From Edaphochlamys debaryana (lineage: Eukaryota > Chlorophyta > Chlorophyceae > Chlamydomonadales), in NCBI GenBank assembly GCA_016858145.1, contig JAEHOE010000023.1, positions 558,001-622,000 of the forward strand: a stretch of DNA of 64,000 nucleotides, read 5' to 3'. The notes under the pieces are model-generated. The model did not search any database. It was given only the letters and a program-made list of their open reading frames with translations, and had not been told where the DNA came from. Positions 60,801 to 64,000 of this stretch are shown piece by piece. The translations under genes and the position numbers were made by a program. Every line of letters begins with the position of its first letter. Positions within the stretch are counted from its first letter, which is position 1.

Positions 60801-62382
60801 GCGCAGATCTGGGAGGAAGGGAAGGTAGGGGGTCCAGGGAAGCAGCAAGTCAGGGAGAGAGGGACCGCTTTAGTCATGGCAATGTCTTCCTCCTCCTCCT
60901 CCCCCTCCTCCTCCTCATTGCCGGTTGCCCAGCCCGTTGCCCCTTGCCGCCCTGTAAGGCACACACCGTAGATGAGCGACCGGCCCTTGTTGTCCTTGAA
61001 CACGAGATTATCCGTACGGATCTCCATCTCGGGAACCGGGGGAGGCGCGGGAGGCGACGGGGGGCGCGGCGGGGGCCTGGGCTTGGGGCTGGGCGGGCGG
61101 GGGCTGGGCGGCGGGCGCGGGGCGGGGCTCGGCGGGCGGGGGCTGGGGGGCGTGGGGCTGGGGGGCCGGGGGCTGGGGGGCGTGGGTGGCGGGGGGCTGG
61201 GCGGGGCTGGGCTTGGGGGGCTTGGGCTCTGCGCGACAGCCCCTGGCTTTACGTCACACACGGCCGCACTGAGGGACTGGTGCTCGACGGTGCCAGTGTG
61301 ATCCGTGTCGAAGAAGACCATGCCGTACTTGCCGTCTGCCTTAGTAAACACGATGCCGTACGACCCATCGCTGGCACGGAAGTACACGCCGCCGACGGTG
61401 AACAGCGGCGGCTTGGCGGGCAGGGGGGACGGTAGCAAAACCTTGTTGTCAGCTGTGTGGCCACCGAATGTGCCTGCGGGTGGGGTTGACGCAGCGAGCA
61501 TTGATACTACCGGTACGTATTCAGCTATTCTTGGCTGAGCGTGTCCAGGCATGTCCCACCAAACCTGCCTCCTGACCCCACCCCTCCCCCGTAATGCACG
61601 TGCGCTCCACATCAATCCGTACCCCCCGTACCTGCGCCCAGCGTCAATGTAACCGGGTCGTTCCTGCCGAACTTGTACGACGAGGCCGTGCTGAAGCCGC
61701 CGTACGTGAGCGGCGCCGATAGCGTCAGGGCCTTGTAGGTGGGGCAGGCGCCGGTGGCATTGACTGTTGCGTAGAAGTTGAGCGACAGAGCGTCTCTCTC
61801 GTTCGTGGCCTCGAATATGTTCTTCTCCTGGTTCTTGACTTGCTCAAAGTTGATGGTGCAGGTCACGCTCAGACCCGCGGTGCTGCCGCACAGGCCTGGA
61901 GGGGAGCGAATGGCGGGTGTTGTGACACTTGTGATCAGGTGGGTTCTGAGACTGCTGACTTGTGGAGCAGTTACTTCTTACTTGGGTGATGGCCTCGCGC
62001 ACTCCCAAGGGTTTGGGTCCCGAGTTACGGCCGCAGGGAGCTGTGACACCGTCAGGGCCCTCGAGGATCTCGTGCATCGTATGTATGCCCTCTACTCCCT
62101 CCGCTACAGCAGGCGGCCCCCCATCCCCCCGCCCCTGATCGTGTTTCGTACCGCACCTCGAAGGATGTGGCCCGGGCAGAACCCAGCTTTGGCTGGCTGG
62201 CAGTCGCCAGCGGTGTAGGACACGCCGCCCGCGCAGGCGGGGGCGAAGGTGGTGGGGGTGCACGCTTGTGCGCTGACCTCAGCAGGAGAGGTGAGCAGGA
62301 GGAGCGTGGCTGCCAGCAGCGTAGGCAGCCAAAGGGAGGGCAGCCGACGACTGGAAAGCGATGCGAGGTTCGAGGTTTCCAT
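57820..62382 (-). CDS. Secreted vWA-domain extracellular matrix protein with Pro-rich hinge
   Basis: Fourteen exons: 62382-62157, 61895-61632, 61473-60967, 60808-60656, 60466-60328, 60228-60077, 59959-59897, 59720-59551, 59410-59352, 59112-59017, 58875-58700, 58592-58503, 58360-58197 and 57996-57820. They give 811 residues, all in phase. A signal peptide (LWLPTLLAATLLLLTSPAE..SAQA, about 1-39) leads a Cys-containing N-terminal domain. Next is a hydroxyproline-rich hinge of Ser-Pro, Pro-Pro and Arg-Pro-Pro units (about 245-311), then beta-type sequence. A von Willebrand factor A domain starts at about 503, with a MIDAS of DATGS (511-515) and the GGGDAPE loop (582-588). At least a dozen N-x-S/T sites occur (NVTL, NATA, NGTR, NETE, NITI, NVTG, NTTL, NISL, NATS). 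A role as a cell-wall adhesion or structural protein is inferred. I do not recognise a named orthologue. The last residues (RRLLLR) are basic. Confidence 0.88.
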
Positions 62383-63495
62383 CGCACTGCACGTGTCGTG
62401 CAGGGCCGCTGCGGGGGAGGCAAGGGCGGAGCAGTGCCGGCAGGGGGGGAGTCAAGGGGAAGCGTGACAGTCATGGCGGGGAGTCACCGGCATACGGAAG
62501 GGGCGGGCGGCGGGCCGCAGGTAGCCCAGACCCGCCAAATATTATGCGGGCATCGCTTTATACTTGAAGTGTGAGTTGGGGCTGGAGTGCAAAGTGAAAC
62601 CGGGGGCCCAACAAGTCAATGCCACTCCAGAGAGACGGCCTTAACCTCCTGAATTACCTCTCCGCTGCAGCTAGTGTGATACGTACGCATATCGCTGTGT
62701 CGCTATGGTGCCGCCCCTCGGCGACAGACACATGCATTCGCCCCATTTCTCTGCCTGCTGCGCGCCGACATCAAAATCCATGAGCAGCTCACCTTAATTT
62801 GACGATCAGCACTTCAAGCGCGTAGGCAGACCACGCCGCCCGGACGGAGTGTTATATACGAGTGCGTATACTGCTTCGAGTCTCCAAAGCCCGCTGTGTT
62901 TAAGGCTGCAGTCAATGCGCAAAGAGGAGAGTACTGTGGTATTGGTAATGGTCTTGGCGATGAAATACGAAAGCCCAAAGCCCCAAGGGGCGAGATGCAC
63001 GACGCTCGTCAACGTGTCACCGCCGGTTGGGCTGACCGGCGTTTCTACAAGCTGCATCTCTGAGACTAATTCTTCTCAGTGCCGTCTACATGGCCAACAA
63101 TACCTGCGGTGCGATTCGCTGGTCGGTCGGTCGGCTAGAGTCAGACAGCGGCAGGTGTGTCGCCGCTGCCGAACGGTGCCGAATACCGCCGGCGGCACGC
63201 AAGCCGCACGCACTAATCCGTGCCTACTAGAACGCGTTAGGCCTCGCACCTCGAACCTGGCAACGGCGCGCTTGGCAATGTCAGTGCTGGCTGGCCTTGC
63301 AAACGCGGGGCCCATTTCGGCCGCCTCGCCGAGTCCCTGCCGAGTCCCCCCCTCTTGGGCCCAGAACTCCCTGACTGCTTTCAGACAGGCACGACTCCGA
63401 CCGCTCCCCAGCTGGCATCCCGCCCGGACTCCCCCCATGCGCCCACTCCGGTCCGTCACGCTAGCAACTGCTCCACCCCACACCTCGTCATCGCT
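62383..63495. other. Intergenic: upstream of the vWA gene and 3' UTR of the right-edge gene
   Basis: No coding region supported. The frames at 62849-63691 (+) and 63076-63483 (-) have no protein features. The A/T-richer stretch 62560-63060 is likely promoter or untranslated. Confidence 0.4.
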
Positions 63496-64000
63496 TCAAA
63501 CTGCTGCCACCGCCGCCGCCAGCGCCTCCGCCAGCTTGGCGAGCGTGGGCTTGGTGAGGAACGTGTTGGTCGCCGCCGCGGCCTCCTGCAGCGCCCGCAC
63601 CTCCGCGGCCGCCAGACCCCGGCCCGCGGGCCCCAGCCCCTGCCCTGTCCCCGCGTGGCGCGAGCTCAGTGCAAGCAGCAGGCGGCAGTAGACCACGCTG
63701 CGGCCCAGGGGCGGCTGTGAGCGCTGCGCCGCCACGGCGCCGCGGGCCAGCGCTGTAAGGGACTCCTGCGAGCGTGGGGCAGGCGGGGCGCATGCGATGT
63801 ATGGGGTGTGGAGCATGGAGACAACGGTGCTGCTTGCGTTGTAGGGAAAGCCGCACGGCTTGCCCGATAGCAGTGCGCAGGGGCCGGGCGCAGCCGGCGC
63901 CGAGCCGCAGCGGGGCAGGCACGCCACAGTACTAGCGTCAGATCCGTCAATCAATGGTGCCGCCCCACCCTGCCTCACCCCGTCGAGCCCCTCCTCCGCC
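63496..64000 (-). CDS. Unidentified gene, 3'-terminal exon (continues past the right edge)
   Basis: The last exon is probably 63765-63496 (acceptor GCGAG-CAG-type just upstream), coding 89 residues to a stop. It has helical, Ala-rich content: ESLTALARGAVAAQRS, VVYCRLLLALSSRH, LAAAEVRALQEAA and TNTFLTKPTLAKLAEALA. The frame is also open without a break up to 63978, so the exon may be longer. Paired-helix character recalls helical-repeat proteins such as the one at 14.8-19.7 kb, but no diagnostic motif is present. I cannot assign a family. Confidence 0.5.
   Translation of the reverse strand, partial: AEEGLDGVRQGGAAPLIDGSDASTVACLPRCGSAPAAPGPCALLSGKPCGFPYNASSTVVSMLHTPYIACAPPAPRSQESLTALARGAVAAQRSQPPLGRSVVYCRLLLALSSRHAGTGQGLGPAGRGLAAAEVRALQEAAAATNTFLTKPTLAKLAEALAAAVAAV

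Overview
The window looks like nuclear DNA of a volvocine (Chlamydomonas-related) green alga. The DNA is very GC-rich. Genes are broken into many short exons by GT-AG introns, a few of them GC-AG. Candidate TGTAA poly(A) signals follow several genes. The gene content also fits: a Ser-Pro-rich extracellular matrix protein, an algal-type prolyl 4-hydroxylase with a ShKT domain, and a helical-repeat protein of the kind algae use in organelles. I rebuilt the gene models by hand from splice sites and reading phase. Nine models close in frame from start to stop with a recognisable fold or composition. A further three-member family is also modelled in frame.

Layout. 1-1240 (-): 5' part of a Nudix hydrolase running off the left edge. 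2730-3566 (-) and 5158-7173 (-): two members of an unrecognised family defined by a C-terminal W-L...L-W-G-E/D-E helix motif. 8600-9513 (+): doubtful hypothetical gene. 9401-13059 (-): DHRS12-like short-chain dehydrogenase in ten exons. 14832-19700 (-): helical-repeat protein of the OPR/FASTK-like type. 20480-23966 (+): armadillo-repeat protein. 25031-26883 (-): disordered Ala/Pro/Thr-rich protein with KGTPAG repeats. 27516-31390 (+): a second short-chain dehydrogenase, twelve exons. 32981-36823 (+): LAMMER (CLK/AFC-type) dual-specificity kinase, fourteen exons. 39180-41195 (+): third member of the W-L...LWGEE family. 42352-46887 (-): secreted prolyl 4-hydroxylase, fifteen exons, including a 10-nt microexon. 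47741-56258 (+): mitochondrial glycine decarboxylase P protein, 21 exons, 1037 residues. 57820-62382 (-): secreted vWA-domain matrix protein with a Pro-rich hinge, fourteen exons. 63496-64000 (-): last exon of an unidentified gene leaving the right edge.

How the genes relate. Most neighbours have unrelated functions, as is normal for a eukaryotic nuclear locus. Two groupings stand out. The prolyl 4-hydroxylase and the Pro-rich vWA protein are only 11 kb apart and could be enzyme and substrate class in cell-wall assembly. The three paralogues of the unrecognised LWGEE family within 40 kb are the best candidate here for something undescribed. Divergent gene pairs (helical-repeat/ARM, KGTPAG/SDR, P4H/glycine decarboxylase) share 0.6-0.9 kb upstream regions. 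Two convergent pairs appear to end within about 50-110 bp of each other.
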